A stretch of DNA of 64,000 nucleotides from assembly GCA_963210315.1 (NCBI GenBank), contig OY723305.1, forward strand, positions 868,001 through 932,000. Reading direction: 5' to 3'. This stretch comes from Rhynchopus euleeides (taxonomy: Eukaryota; Euglenozoa; Diplonemea; Diplonemida; Diplonemidae). Below, piece after piece: positions 21,898 to 32,664 of the stretch (position 1 is the first letter of the stretch; every line of letters starts with the position of its first letter). The notes under the pieces were generated by a model. It was not told the origin of the DNA and searched no databases. It saw only the letters and a program-made list of their open reading frames with translations. A program made the position numbers and the translations under genes.

Positions 21898-22842
21898 TTA
21901 TGCCGCATTGGCCTTCATTTCCGCTTTTCTTTTCGCCTTCCTCTCCCGTTTTCTCTTCGATTTCTCCTCCCTCCGCTCCCTCAGCTCGTCCACCTTCTGC
22001 CGCAGACACAATGCCTCGTGCACCTGGGTTCCTCTCCCCTTTTTCCCCTTCGTCGGCGCAACGTTCTCCACAACACTCTTTTTCCTAGGCTGTCTTTCAA
22101 GCACACGAAACACATCCAGGCTGTCCGACAGGAGCTCCTTGCTACAATTCGGGAAAATTTCGTACCATGCAGTGGCGAACTCTTCAGCAAGTGGCTCGTG
22201 GGTAATGCTGTCTCTTGCATCCACGAGCAGGCTCCGCAAGGAAGGGTATGGGGCCTCGGGGAGGCACTGCACATCCACGGCCTCAGGGGGGTCCGTCTCC
22301 GGCCCCTTCGCACTCGGGGGGGGATAGACGAACGGTACTATACAGGTTTTCGGCTTCGCACTATCCTCGTCCCAATCCCCATCGGCAGGGTTCTGCTCCT
22401 GGAATATGGAGCGTGCTTCGATGGATATGAAAGGGCTCCTTGCAATAATGCGCATCATATCGTGCGCCTTCTTGAGACCGTCCGGATGCACACTGGACAT
22501 CAGGTTGATCGCCCTTGCCACCGGCGGGGTAGTGCATATAAGGACGCGGCCCCGGGTGGCTGCCTCCGTCTTCTTCCACACGTTCGAAAGCACCGCAATC
22601 AGGTATGCGACCACCACACACGGCTTGAACCCTGTCCGATCCGGTTTTTTATTTGCTCTAACACTACGCCAGATCCCGGACACAACGAAGCTCACGCCTT
22701 CGTTGGGGTGCTCGATAACCCCCTTCCATCCTTCCTGTGACGTTCCCACGTAGACAACAAATTGATACGGGCTGTGGTCGGCGGGACCCGCCGCTGCCGC
22801 CGCGGTGCTCAGCCGACGCACTGCTCTCCGCAGGGCGGCCAT
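21898..22842 (-). CDS. Hypothetical protein, probably mitochondrial
   Basis: 314 residues from the ATG at 22842. The N-terminus (MAALRRAVRRLSTAAAAA) is rich in Ala and Arg and lacks acids, as expected for a mitochondrial presequence. The middle has alternating strands and helices: YQFVVYVGTSQEGWKGV, then VVVAYLIAVLSNVWKK, then GRVLICTTPPVARAINLM. This loosely recalls the strand order of RNase H-fold proteins, but the catalytic acids are not where they should be, so I do not assign that function. The C-terminus is a charged Arg/Lys/Glu helix (KVDELRERREEKSKRKRERK) that could bind RNA or a ribosome. Codon use and the absence of stops over 314 codons support a real gene. No introns are apparent. 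An upstream in-frame ATG adds only low-complexity Pro/Thr residues and was not chosen. Confidence 0.7.
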   Translation of the reverse strand: MAALRRAVRRLSTAAAAAGPADHSPYQFVVYVGTSQEGWKGVIEHPNEGVSFVVSGIWRSVRANKKPDRTGFKPCVVVAYLIAVLSNVWKKTEAATRGRVLICTTPPVARAINLMSSVHPDGLKKAHDMMRIIARSPFISIEARSIFQEQNPADGDWDEDSAKPKTCIVPFVYPPPSAKGPETDPPEAVDVQCLPEAPYPSLRSLLVDARDSITHEPLAEEFATAWYEIFPNCSKELLSDSLDVFRVLERQPRKKSVVENVAPTKGKKGRGTQVHEALCLRQKVDELRERREEKSKRKRERKAKRKAEMKANAA

Positions 22843-24783
22843 TGTTTGAAACAGAGGGAGGGCGGTGGTGGTGGTGGGGAAGGGGGGTCGGGGCAACCCG
22901 ACCAAACCTGTGCATGGGAGAGAGAGAGGGAGGGGAGGGGGATTTGGCAGCTTTCCGTTGGGTGGCAACAGGGTTGGTGTTTCACAGCGGAGCAGCCGCG
23001 GTTCTTTTCTTTCCTTATCCGATGTGGTGACGCGCTTCTACAAACAAAAACAGGTTCGGTGCCGGCGATACCAGTATGTGCCGCACAGCCGCGAATGTGT
23101 CTCAAGAGGAGGAACGTGGGCGTGCTGAGCGCGGAAGACCCAGAGACCGAGGAGGATTGCCTCAGCACGAGTGAGGAAGGTCACCATGAATTCTGTAACC
23201 CGTGGGGCATGGAGACACTGCATGTATTCACTTCGCGCATAGATCCGGTACGCGGATGTAATGCAGATCCCTCACTTCCCCATCGAACCCACGAATTTCA
23301 CGGGCTTCATCTCCCTCCACACTCCGAACGGGAAAACTGCGGACAGTATTATATCCGCGCGAAACAAGATCCAACGATTCGGTTGGTGTCAATTTGGAGC
23401 TGCGTACTCAAGTCACACACTGTCCTCACATAACACAAGCTCAATGTGAGGGACACACCCGAGATGCAACAAGACATCGACTGTGGTTACCAACGTGGAG
23501 CGAGGGGGGGGCGGGGGGCGGGGCGGGGAAATCTTTAATGACCATCACTAAAAGAAAGGAGGGATCGGTGGAGGGAGCTCACCCTAAATCATCATCCATA
23601 CTTAATTTCACGGGGGGCCTTCGCTGCTCAGAAATGCAGAGAAGTGAGGAATGGTGTAACCGCCTCACAACACCTGGCTACAAAGTGACACAGTTTGACA
23701 CACAGTGTGGCACAGACAGCGAAGACCCCCCCCCCCCCACAACACCCCTTCCGTCGCTCATGATAACGATCACGGTGGGGTTTCAGTATCCGATGCCGAC
23801 CTGTGGGTTACCCATTTCTTTCGGTACCTGGGACCCCCCGTGTTTAGATATGACTCCCGAAAAGGGTTACCCACGGGTTGTTGTACCTCACCGTGTACAT
23901 CCAAAAGGAAAGGGTCTGGGGGAGCGGGGAGGGGGCGGGGTGCGGTGGCGGTTCTGCTACCTTACTCTAAGCCCGCCTCACGCTGCGGGAATCCTCGCTA
24001 GCTCTGATCTCCATGGGCGGATGACAGAAGATCCGACAGGCGTCGTTTGTGGGGTGAGGTGGGGTGGGGGGGGTTACTGCGGGGGGGGGGGGGGGGGGGG
24101 GTGGAGATGGCTAGCACCCTCTTCTGTGGGCCGGTGGCCCTCTCCACACAGCGACGAAGCGACGGCTGCATCATGGCTGTGATGAGGAGCCCCCAGGCAT
24201 CTCTGGCATCCCTGAGGGGGGGGTCTCTCTATTCACCATCGGCAGTCTAATTTTTTTTCCCGGGGCAAAAGTTTTTTTTGGCATTTTTTTTTGTTCTTCT
24301 CCTCTCAGCAAAGCGGGAATCATGCCATCCGGGAAAGGAAAAAAAAACGCGCCGTTTATTTTTTTCTTTTCTCTGCGCCTTAGCGGAGACCTCCTCCCCA
24401 CACACACAGAAACACCACCCGGTTCTTCTGTATCCTCGATACCACCTCACACGCTGGAACACTCACACACTCACACACTGAAGGGCACGAAAAAGGAACA
24501 CGGGAGAGGGGGTCTTCGCTCCGAAGCGCCTAAAGGTGGGTGTGGTTGCACAGAATAGGTGGAGCCACATCGAACACAGTTGTGGCACGTGGGGAGCAAA
24601 GGGACCCCGCAGGTTGAAATCACGGGGTGTGTGGCGTGTGCTGCGTATTGGTGTGTGTGGGGAGGAGAAGGAGGCTGGCGAAGAGTATCCCAGCCTCATC
24701 CCCGCCCCTGAAGGCTCTCAAGCACCTCGGGGTGATGGGCTTGGAATCGCCCAAGCCCCCCCCCCCCCCCCCAGGCATACTTG
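22843..24783. other. Intergenic; one MITE copy, otherwise nothing recognised
   Basis: Contains a MITE family 2 copy (23612-23730), poly-G tracts near 24080-24101 and T-rich sequence at 24249-24290. Just before the D1 element, AGGCATACTTG (24773-24783) is the tip of another element family (see 32665-33852). Confidence 0.55.
23612..23730. mobile_element. MITE family 2, copy e
   Basis: From GGGGGGCCTTCGCTGCTCAG to CAGACAGCGAAGACCCCC. It shares the long inner segment (AAATGCAGAGAAGTGAGGAA and AAAGTGACACAGTTTGACAC) with 10964-11117 at high identity. A flanking CAC on both sides could be a 3-bp target duplication. Confidence 0.7.
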
Positions 24784-24834
24784 CACGGTGGGATCTTGTA
24801 AATTTTACATGTATAACTACAAGTATAATACATG

Positions 24835-25648
24835 TACCGTAAACGGAAATATTGTGGACCGTAATAAAGGTGAACCGTACTATAGGTGGACCGTAAAAAA
24901 GATGGAACAAATAGGATTTTTCCGGAACTTGGAACATTTTTACGGTCCACCTATTTTACGGTTGGGATCGTGGACTTGGCGGTTTTTTTTACGAGTTCCT
25001 TCGCGACGAAGTCGCGAAGGAACCAAGGAAATCGTACGACTGAAGCTGCAGGATTAACACCACAGGGCCTCAGCACAGAGTGTGCGCTCACCATCGTCCG
25101 GGAACTGTTCTCCCACAGTTACTGCAGGGTGTACTACACTAAAGGAGTACGATTTCCCTGAATTTTCCGGGCACTGATTCACGAATTTACATCTGGAGGG
25201 AGCCCGGTGGTCTCAGCTTCTGTCTGCGCGCCCTGCCGTACTGTGGCTGATTTTGTGGGCTCGTGCAGCAGGTTCTACTTTTACTTCTACCGGAATGCTC
25301 CTTGCATGGTACTACACTTCTCGAGGTGTGGTGGTGGGTGAGTCTCGAGGTGAGTGGTGGTGATCGTGCCTTTTCCACACGCAGGGAGGACTTGCTTCTC
25401 TTGCTGGTGTTGGTTGCGGTGGTGGAAGGAGGGTCCAAAGCTGGGAGGTCGGGAGGCCTACGTGTGGGTGTCTGCGGCGTGGAGGCCGCAGTCCGCGCCC
25501 CGCAACCCACCAGCCCGCGGGCGAAAAACGCATTGTCTTTTCCATATTCAGTCCCAATAAATGGTGGACCGTAAAAAAGATGGAACGTTTGGCCTTTTTT
25601 TGGGAACTTGGAACATTTTTACGGTCCACCCTTTTTCCGTTTACGGTA
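24835..25648. mobile_element. Family B TA-ended element, copy B1 (814 bp)
   Basis: From TACCGTAAACGG to CCGTTTACGGTA. The arms carry variants of GGTGGACCGTAAAAAAGATG and its inverse. The core of about 600 bp is unique to this family and includes a hairpin GTTCCTTCGCGACGAAGTCG next to CGAAGGAAC. Open frames of about 100 codons occur on both strands of the core but look like chance frames. B1 and B2 differ at only a handful of positions. Confidence 0.9.
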
Positions 25649-25909
25649 TTATACATGTATAATACTTGCATGTCAACTATTATACATGTATAATACATGT
25701 ATATGCCTGAAATATACATGTAAAATACATGTATATCAAGTAAAAATACAAGTATAATACTTGCATGTCAACTATTATACATGTATTTTTACTTGATATA
25801 CATGTATTTTACATGTATATCTCAGGCATTTACATGTATTTTACATGTATAATACTTGTCATGCAAGTATTATACATGTAAAATACTTGCATGACAAGTA
25901 AAATACATG
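25649..25909. repeat. Palindromic ACATGTA/AAGTA spacer inside D1
   Basis: Built from alternating units such as TATAATACATGTATAATAC, TTGCATGTCAACTATTATAC, GCCTGAAATATACATG and AAGTAAAAATACAAG, many followed by their inverse. The same units reappear at 26724-26916, 27266-27394, 27744-27777, 30645-30784, 31596-31660 and 32010-32120. Confidence 0.8.
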
Positions 25910-26723
25910 TACCGTAAACGGAAATATTGTGGACCGTAATAAAGGTGAACCGTACTATAGGTGGGCCGTAAAAAAGATGGAACAAATGGGATTTTTCCGG
26001 AACTTGGAACATTTTTACGGTCCACCTATTTTACGGTTGGGATCGTGGACTTGGCGGTTTTTTTTACGAGTTCCTTCGCGACGAAGTCGCGAAGGAACCA
26101 AGGAAATCGTACGACTGAAGCTGCAGGATTAACACCACAGGGCCTCAGCACAGAGTGTGCGCTCACCATCGTCCGGGAACTGTTCTCCCACAGTTACTGC
26201 AGGGTGTACTACACTAAAGGAGTACGATTTCCCTTAATTTTCCGGGCACTGATTCACGAATTTACATCTGGAGGGAGCCCGGTGGTCTCAGCTTCTGTCT
26301 GCGCGCCCTGCCGTACTGTGGCTGCTTTTGTGGGCTCGTGCAGCAGGTTCTACTTTTACTTCTACCGGAATGCTCCTTGCATGGTACTACACTTCTCGAG
26401 GTGTGGTGGTGGGTGAGTCTCGAGGTGAGTGGTGGTGATCGTGCCTTTTCCACACGCAGGGAGGACTTGCTTCTCTTGCTGGTGTTGGTTGCGGTGGTGG
26501 AGGGAGGGTCCAAAGCTGGGAGGTCGGGAGGCCTACGTGTGGGTGTCTGCGGCGTGGAGGCCGCAGTCCGCGCCCCGCAACCCACCAGCCCGCGGGCGAA
26601 AAACGCATTGTCTTTTCCATATTCAGTCCCAATAAATGGTGGACCGTAAAAAAGATGGAACGTTTGGCCTTTTTTTGGGAACTTGGAACATTTTTACGGT
26701 CCACCCTTTTTCCGTTTACGGTA
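25910..26723. mobile_element. Family B TA-ended element, copy B2 (814 bp)
   Basis: Same length and order as B1 with only a few substitutions (for example AAATAGG to AAATGGG in the left arm and a GA to GC change in the core). It is inserted at a TA within ACATGTA palindromic spacer. The near identity implies recent mobility or gene conversion. Confidence 0.9.
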
Positions 26724-26916
26724 TAATACTTGCATGACAAGTAAAATACTTGCATGCAAGTAAAATACATGTATTTTACTTGCATGCAAGTATTTTACTT
26801 GTCATGCAAGTATTTTACATGTATAATACTTGCATGACAAGTATTATACATGTAAAATACATGTAAATGCCTGAAATATACATGTAAAATACATGTATAT
26901 CAAGTAAAAATACATG

Positions 26917-27265
26917 TACCGTATACGTAAATATTTTGGAACGTAAATATTATGGAACGTAAATATTATGGAACGTAAATATTTTGGAACGCTGGTGGGT
27001 TGGCGTTCCAGATTTTTTTCGTTCCATAATATTTACAGGGCTTTCTGCGACTCGGGGACTTGGACCAGGTGATCGGACGGCATACAGAGTCCCTGACGGG
27101 ACCTACTCGTGCACTTTTCGCGCGATTCCTGACGCAAGCCGTCCTCACCACCGAGTCCCCAACTGGCCCTGTAAATATTCTGGAACGTAAATATTATGGA
27201 ACGGACCGGCCAAAAATGGGCCCGTTCCATAATATTTACGTTCCATAATATTTACGTATACGGTA
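26917..27265. mobile_element. Family A element, copy A2 (349 bp)
   Basis: TACCGTATACG to CGTATACGGTA, with four 16-bp units on the left and three inverted units on the right. The core is the same as A1 apart from single changes. It lies inside D1. Confidence 0.9.
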
Positions 27266-27394
27266 TAATAGTTGACATGCAAGTATTATACTTGTATTTT
27301 TACTTGATATACATGTATTTTACATGTATATTTCAGGCATATACATGTATTATACATGTATAATAGTTGACATGCAAGTATTATACATGTATAA

Positions 27395-27743
27395 TACCGT
27401 ATACGTAAATATTTTGGAACGTAAATATTATGGAACGTAAATATTATGGAACGTAAATATTTTGGAACGCTGGTGGGTTGGCGTTCCAGATTTTTTTCGT
27501 TCCATAATATTTACAGGGCTTTCTGCGACTCGGGGACTTGGGCCAGGTGATCGGACGGCATACAGAGTCCCTGACGGGGCCTACTCGTGCACTTTTCGCG
27601 CGATTCCTGAGGCAAGCCATCCTCACCACCGAGTCCCCAACTGGCCCTGTAAATATTTTGGAACGTAAATATTATGGAACGGACCAGGCAAAAATGGGCC
27701 CGTTCCATAATATTTACGTTCCATAATATTTACGTATACGGTA
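27395..27743. mobile_element. Family A element, copy A3 (349 bp)
   Basis: Same structure as A2, the most diverged core (for example TTGGGCCAGG, GGGGCC, GAGGCAAGCCATCC). It lies 130 bp from A2 inside D1, separated by palindromic spacer. Confidence 0.9.
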
Positions 27744-28008
27744 CATGTATTATACTTGTAGTTATACATGTAAAATTTACAAGATCCCACCGTGTGTCCC
27801 CCCTTTATGGGGAAGCCATTTTCCCCCCGATTCAGCCCCTAAAAGGTCCCGCATATCGCGACGGGTGGAATATGGGGGGATTATGACGGGGATATGGGGG
27901 AAATACGATGAAATATGGTAGATTTATGGGGGAATACGCGGGATTTCCTGCTATTTTTGGCTGGAGAAAATACGCGGGATTTTAGTCCTTTCCGCATATT
28001 TTACCCCC

Positions 28009-28140
28009 TCGAGGCAAAAATGAGTGAACGGGCAGCATGCCGTTCCTCTTTTTTGCCTCGTGAGAGGTTCCCCCCCTACCAGGCAAGGTGAAAAAATGAA
28101 GAAACGGGCAGCATGCCGTTCTACATTTTCCCTTGCAAGG
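28009..28140. repeat. Two tandem hairpins sharing the loop motif GGGCAGCATGCC
   Basis: Hairpin 1 pairs CGAGGCAAAAATGAG with CTCTTTTTTGCCTCG; hairpin 2 pairs AAGGTGAAAAAATG with CATTTTCCCTTG. Both have the palindromic apex AACGGGCAGCATGCCGTT. Stem sequences differ while the apex is conserved. Confidence 0.75.
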
Positions 28141-29996
28141 CAGGGAGGGCGCCCCCCATGCCGGACAGCAGCCACCCCTGCAGGGGCAACAACTGACGGG
28201 CATGGGGAACGAGGTGGGTCTGGACCCGACACCGCCACCACACGCGCAGTGCACCTTTCGGATACACTGTCGTGAGTGGGGTGTGGGCAGTTCCCCTATC
28301 CTGTGAGCTCCTTTCGGACGAAGAGGTGCAGCGGTTATCTGCAACCTTCGTCCTGGACTTGCCTCGGGGGGAACGCCACGGTTTACCGCGGGTCCCGACG
28401 AGGGCACTCAGGCAGGATCTTCACGCCACCCCGCACCGAGGTCCCTTCTCACGCGGCGTGTCTCCCAGGTTCATGGCGGCGTCATCAGGTCAGGCTTTGT
28501 AGTCTCTACACCATCAGTAGTAAGGGAAATCCTAAAACCATACATGAAATCCACCTTTTGGGCCGCTGGTGTACGAGGCTTGTTCCTCCAATTGAATCAT
28601 GTTTGCTGTGTCAGGCAATATCAATACAGCCGCTGAAAGAAGTCGAGGTGTTGTGGATCTGCTGCTCACAGGAAGGATTCAGGGTGGATCACAAGACTGA
28701 CCACCCTCTTTCCTTTGTCAAGTACCCTGTAAAACATCAGAACACCAAGTATCTTTCAACACTACATGTTCAAGAGTGGAATCAGTGGAATCGGAAGGGG
28801 TCACACCCGACCACACGGACACAGTTCCCGCGACTAATAAATGCCGAGAGTTCCGGTGTCCGACCACCTGGTATTACTTGGCTCCATCCACCCAGTCATT
28901 ACGAGGGGGCGTCCCTTGAAGCCAGTTCCGCAGAACTCAGACCCCCCTTAAAACCAATGTCCTGTGTAGACAACTACTTAGCCTGCCTGATGACGACACC
29001 AATTCGCTGGGAGAGAGGCCGCGGTCCAGGACCCCAATGGGGATGACGTGGCATTGTTTGACCGAATCGGTTGTGTAAGTGTGTAGCCCCCTCCGCCCTC
29101 TGTCCCTCCCCCCAGGGTGGTGTGTGGCAAGCGAAGCGCAAGCAGGCATAGCAAAAAAAAGTGGAGCCCTGCAGGTAGACCCTCGGGGTACGTCACCGTC
29201 ATCGGGTCACCTGAAATTTCCCAATTTGAAAATCTGCAACAAGGCAACACGCGATGGGATGGGGCACATGACCTGCACAGGGGTGGGGGGCAGAAGGCAG
29301 GGGGTGGGTTTGTGGTTGGGGTCATGGCATTTGATTACTTGGGAGGATCCTTGAAATCGGTAGTGGACAGTAGCGGACAGGGCGGACATTTCCTTGTGGA
29401 AAAAGTGCCCGAAAAAAAAATTCGAAAAGGTCCCCCTTACAGAATTAGCCTTTTTTCAAAAAATCGGAAAATTTCGGACCGCAATTTGTACCCAAGAAAG
29501 TGCCGAATTTTCGGACTTGGTCCGATTTGAACGATTTCCGTGCCTCTTGCAACCCCCATGAGGGGCGGCTGCTGTTTCGGGTTCTTCCGGTGGTACATGC
29601 TGGGGTGTCAGGACAGGGAATCCTGCTCGCTGTACCCGGTGATCCCTGACGCAGCCAGGAAGTGGAGAGCCTTGGAACCCTGGTTGAGGCCTGTAACACC
29701 CGGCCTTCCTGCCACTTGTGGCATTGTGGAGTGGAGGTGGATATGGAGAAAGTTCTCTCTCCGTCCGGTCGAGCACAACCGTCCTCTCCAGCCAGGGGTC
29801 ATCTACTTTCCAAACAAGGGCCAGGAACATGCTCAAACAAACCAATTGATCAGAAAATCTGGCTTGCCGTGGAATCATTGAGCATTGGGGAGTGGTTTGC
29901 CCCCTTGCTGCGTATGACATATCCATTTTTGACGATTTTTGGGCAGAATTTGGTGCGTGGGACCTTTCGATTTTCATGATTTTTTTCGGAATTTCG

Positions 29997-30125
29997 TGGG
30001 GACCGGTACCCCATTTGAGGGCCAAAAATCTCATTTCCGAGGCCTGGGAATGGTCGCAGTGGCCTCAGATGTCCAAAAACGTTCAATTGACCTCTCCTCG
30101 AAAAAAAAATCGAAAGGTCCCCCCT
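29997..30125. repeat. 130-bp module, copy M1
   Basis: Contains GACCGGTACCCCATTTGAGG, TTTCCGAGGCCTGGGAATGG, GTCGCAGTGGCC and AAAAACGTTCAATTGACC, ending in a poly-A/TCGAAAGG block. Other copies are at 30235-30361, 40869-40994 and 42031-42159. Confidence 0.7.
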
Positions 30126-30234
30126 ACTGGCACCCGGGATTAGGACATGTCTCTGGGGGTGTCCGGGGGGCATTTTTGGCCCATTTTTGGCTGGGGAAAA
30201 TGGGCCATTTTTCACGATTTTTTCGATTTTTTTG

Positions 30235-30361
30235 TCCGGACCGGCACCGCATTTGAGGGGCCAAAATCTGATTTCCGAGGCCCGGGAATGGTCGCAGTGG
30301 CTTCATTTGGCCAAAAACGTTCAATTTACCCCCCGGAAAAAAAATTCGAAAGGGTCCCCCT
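30235..30361. repeat. 130-bp module, copy M2
   Basis: Contains GACCGGCACCGCATTTGAGG through GAATGGTCGCAGTGGCTTCA to GAAAGGGTCCCCCTA, in direct orientation 240 bp after M1. Confidence 0.7.
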
Positions 30362-30784
30362 ACAAATCGCCGGTCTTAGGAAATTTTTTTTGGGCACCCA
30401 GATTTCAAAAATTTTCAAACTATTTTCTGGACCAAAAATCAAACTATTGAGGTCCTGGCCGGACATGTCCGGGGGGGGGGGGGGGGTCAAAATTGGATTT
30501 CCCGAATTTCCGGGTCCGGACATGTCCGCCCGGACATGTCCGCCCTGTCCGGGGCGGACATTTCTGGATGTCCGGATGTCCGCCCGGACATGTCCGGGCG
30601 GGAAATTCGGGAAATGTCCACGGTGGGATCTTGTAAATTTTACATGTATAACTACAAGTATATACATGTATTATACATGTATAATACTTGCATGTCAACT
30701 ATTATACATGTATAATACTTGCATGTCAACTATTATACATGTATAATACATGTATATGCCTGAAATATACATGTAAAATACATG

Positions 30785-31595
30785 TACCGTAAACGGAAAT
30801 ATTGTGGACCGTAATAAAGGTGAACCGTACTATAGGTGGACCGTAAAAAAGATGGAACAAATGGGATTTTTCCGGAACTTGGAACATTTTTACGGTCCAC
30901 CTATTTTACGGTTGGGATAGTGGACTTGGCGGTTTTTTTACGAGTTCCTTCGTGACGAAGTCGCGAAGGAACCAAGGAAATCGTACGACTGAAGCTGCAG
31001 GATTAACACCACAGCCTCAGCACAGAGTGTGCGCTCACCATCGTCCGGGAACTGTTCTCCCACAGTTACTGCAGGGTGTACTACACTAAAGGAGTACGAT
31101 TTCCCTGAATTTTCCGGGCACTGATTCACGAATTTACATCTGGAGGGAGCCCGGTGGTCTCAGCTTCTGTCTGCGCGCCCTGCCGTACTGTGGCTGCTTT
31201 TGTGGGCTCGTGCATCAGGTTCTACTTTTACTTCTACCGGAACGCTCCTTGCATGGTACTACACTTCTCGAGGTGTGGTGGTGGGTGAGTCTCGAGGTGA
31301 GTGGTGGTGATCGTGCCCTTTCCACACGCAGGGAGGACTTGCTTCTCTTGCTGGTGTTGGTTGCGGTGGTGGAGGGAGGGTCCAAAGCTGGGAGGTCGGG
31401 AGGCCTACGTGCGGGAGTCTGCGGCGTGGAGGCCGCAGTCCGCGCCCCGCAACCCACCAGCCCGCGGGCGAAAATCGCATTGTCTTTTCCATATGCAGTC
31501 CCAATAAATAGTGGACCGTAAAAAAGATGGAACGTTTGGCCTTTTTTTGGGAACTTGGAACATTTTTACGGTCCACCCTTTTTCCGTTTACGGTA
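30785..31595. mobile_element. Family B element, copy B3 (811 bp)
   Basis: TACCGTAAACGG to CCGTTTACGGTA, a few bases shorter than B1 and B2. The core hairpin carries one unpaired change (CTTCGTGACGAAG). Inside D2. Confidence 0.9.
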
Positions 31596-31660
31596 TATCA
31601 AGTAAAAATACAAGTATAATACTTGCATGTCAACTATTATACTTGTATTTTTACTTGATA

Positions 31661-32009
31661 TACCGTATACGTAAATATTTTGGAACGTAAATATTATGGA
31701 ACGTAAATATTATGGAACGTAAATATTTTGGAACGCTGGTGGGTTGGCGTTCCAGATTTTTTTCGTTCCATAATATTTACAGGGCTTTCTGCGACTCGGG
31801 GACTTGGACCAGGTGATCGGACGGCATACAGAGTCCCTGACGGGACCTACTCGTGCACTTTTCGCGCGATTCCTGACGCAAGCCGTCCTCACCACCGAGT
31901 CCCCAACTGGCCCTGTAAATATTATGGAACGTAAATATTATGGAACGGACCGGCCAAAAATGGGCCCGTTCCATAATATTTACGTTCCATAATATTTACG
32001 TATACGGTA
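31661..32009. mobile_element. Family A element, copy A4 (349 bp)
   Basis: Identical layout to A2. Its core matches A1 and A2 almost completely. It sits in the TA of an AAGTAAAAATAC palindrome inside D2. Confidence 0.9.
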
Positions 32010-32145
32010 CATGTATTTTACATGTATATTTCAGGCATATACATGTATTATACATGTATAATAGTTGACATGCAAGTATTATACATGTATAATACATGTA
32101 TTATACTTGTAGTTATACATGTAAAATTTACAAGATCCCACCGTG

Positions 32146-32664
32146 TCCGGGGGGGGGGGGGGGGGGGGTCAAAATTGGACCCGGACATCCGGACACCCGG
32201 ATTTCCCGGTCCGGGCATGTCCGCCCTGTCCGCCCTGAAATCGCCCGAGAAAAAACGCGAAAATTTCGACCCGAGTTTGACCACAGTTTCAGACCCCCCA
32301 TCTTCCGGATACTGACCCCCGCAAGAATGGGGGGTCGGGATATAGCCCCGACCGCCTCCGACCCGAAAAATGGGGGGTCGGGGGGTCGGGGGTCGGATTC
32401 CGACCCCCGAGGTTCCGACCCCCCTTTTCTCAAGGAACCACATCCGCATTTCAGAGGTGTTCTGTGGCACCTACACCAACAAAGTGACCCCACTACGATC
32501 CGCACGGAGCCCAAACAACGCAGGAGAGGGGGGAACCGCGTTTCCTCGGGAAACCCCTGAGATTTTTTGGGAGGGGGGGGGTAGTTTTGCTAAGGGGGGG
32601 TCGGGGGTCGGGGGTCGGGGGTCGGAGGGGTCTGGGGGTCGGATTCTTATCGGAAGCTATGCCC
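32146..32664. other. GGTCGGGG- and TCCGGA-rich repeats between elements
   Basis: Starts with a C(G)n TCAAAATTGGA motif repeated from 30466-30494. Then come GGGGGTCGG tandem units (32370-32400, 32597-32640). No gene seen. Confidence 0.5.

Larger units (their letters stand above)
24784..27794. mobile_element. Family D composite element D1 (3.0 kb), hosts B1, B2, A2, A3
   Basis: The inverted ends CACGGTGGGATCTTG and CAAGATCCCACCGTG extend into about 40 bp of TIR (including TTTACATGTATAACTACAAG). The element is a chain of palindromic AT-rich spacers interrupted by two family B and two family A elements. The flanks read ACTTG before and TGTCCCCCC after. The uninterrupted sequence ACTTGTCCCCCC exists at 32672-32683, so the insertion duplicated the dinucleotide TG. 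No transposase is present. Confidence 0.9.
27795..30618. other. Gene-free interval with paired hairpins and repeat modules
   Basis: Starts with TGTCCCCCCTTATGGGGAAG, the continuation of the element into which D1 inserted. Two tandem hairpins (28009-28061 and 28084-28140) follow. 28150-29390 has no recognised gene. 29390-30480 is made of repeat modules ending GAAAAAAAATTCGAAAGGGT. 30455-30615 is GGACATGTCC-rich. Confidence 0.55.
30619..32145. mobile_element. Family D composite element D2 (1.53 kb), hosts B3 and A4
   Basis: CACGGTGGGATCTTG to CAAGATCCCACCGTG, with the same 40-bp TIR as D1. It contains one B and one A element in palindromic spacer. The flanks read AATGTC before and TCCGGGGG after, consistent with a TC duplication of a target like CATGTCCGGGGG, which is present uninterrupted at 30464-30475. 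Confidence 0.9.

Noticed and set aside
25187..26649. ORFs of about 100 codons repeated in family B cores, on both strands
   Set aside because: Present on both strands at the same place, no domain, and Leu/Val or Thr/Pro biased; conserved only because the elements are recent copies.
28276..29046. Plus-strand ORF of 256 codons
   Set aside because: Trp/His/Pro-rich with no secondary-structure pattern or domain; surrounded by repeats.
24784..32145. CRISPR-like array
   Set aside because: Repeats are palindromic, variable in length and lack unique spacers of constant size; the sequence is eukaryotic and the structure fits nested transposable elements.
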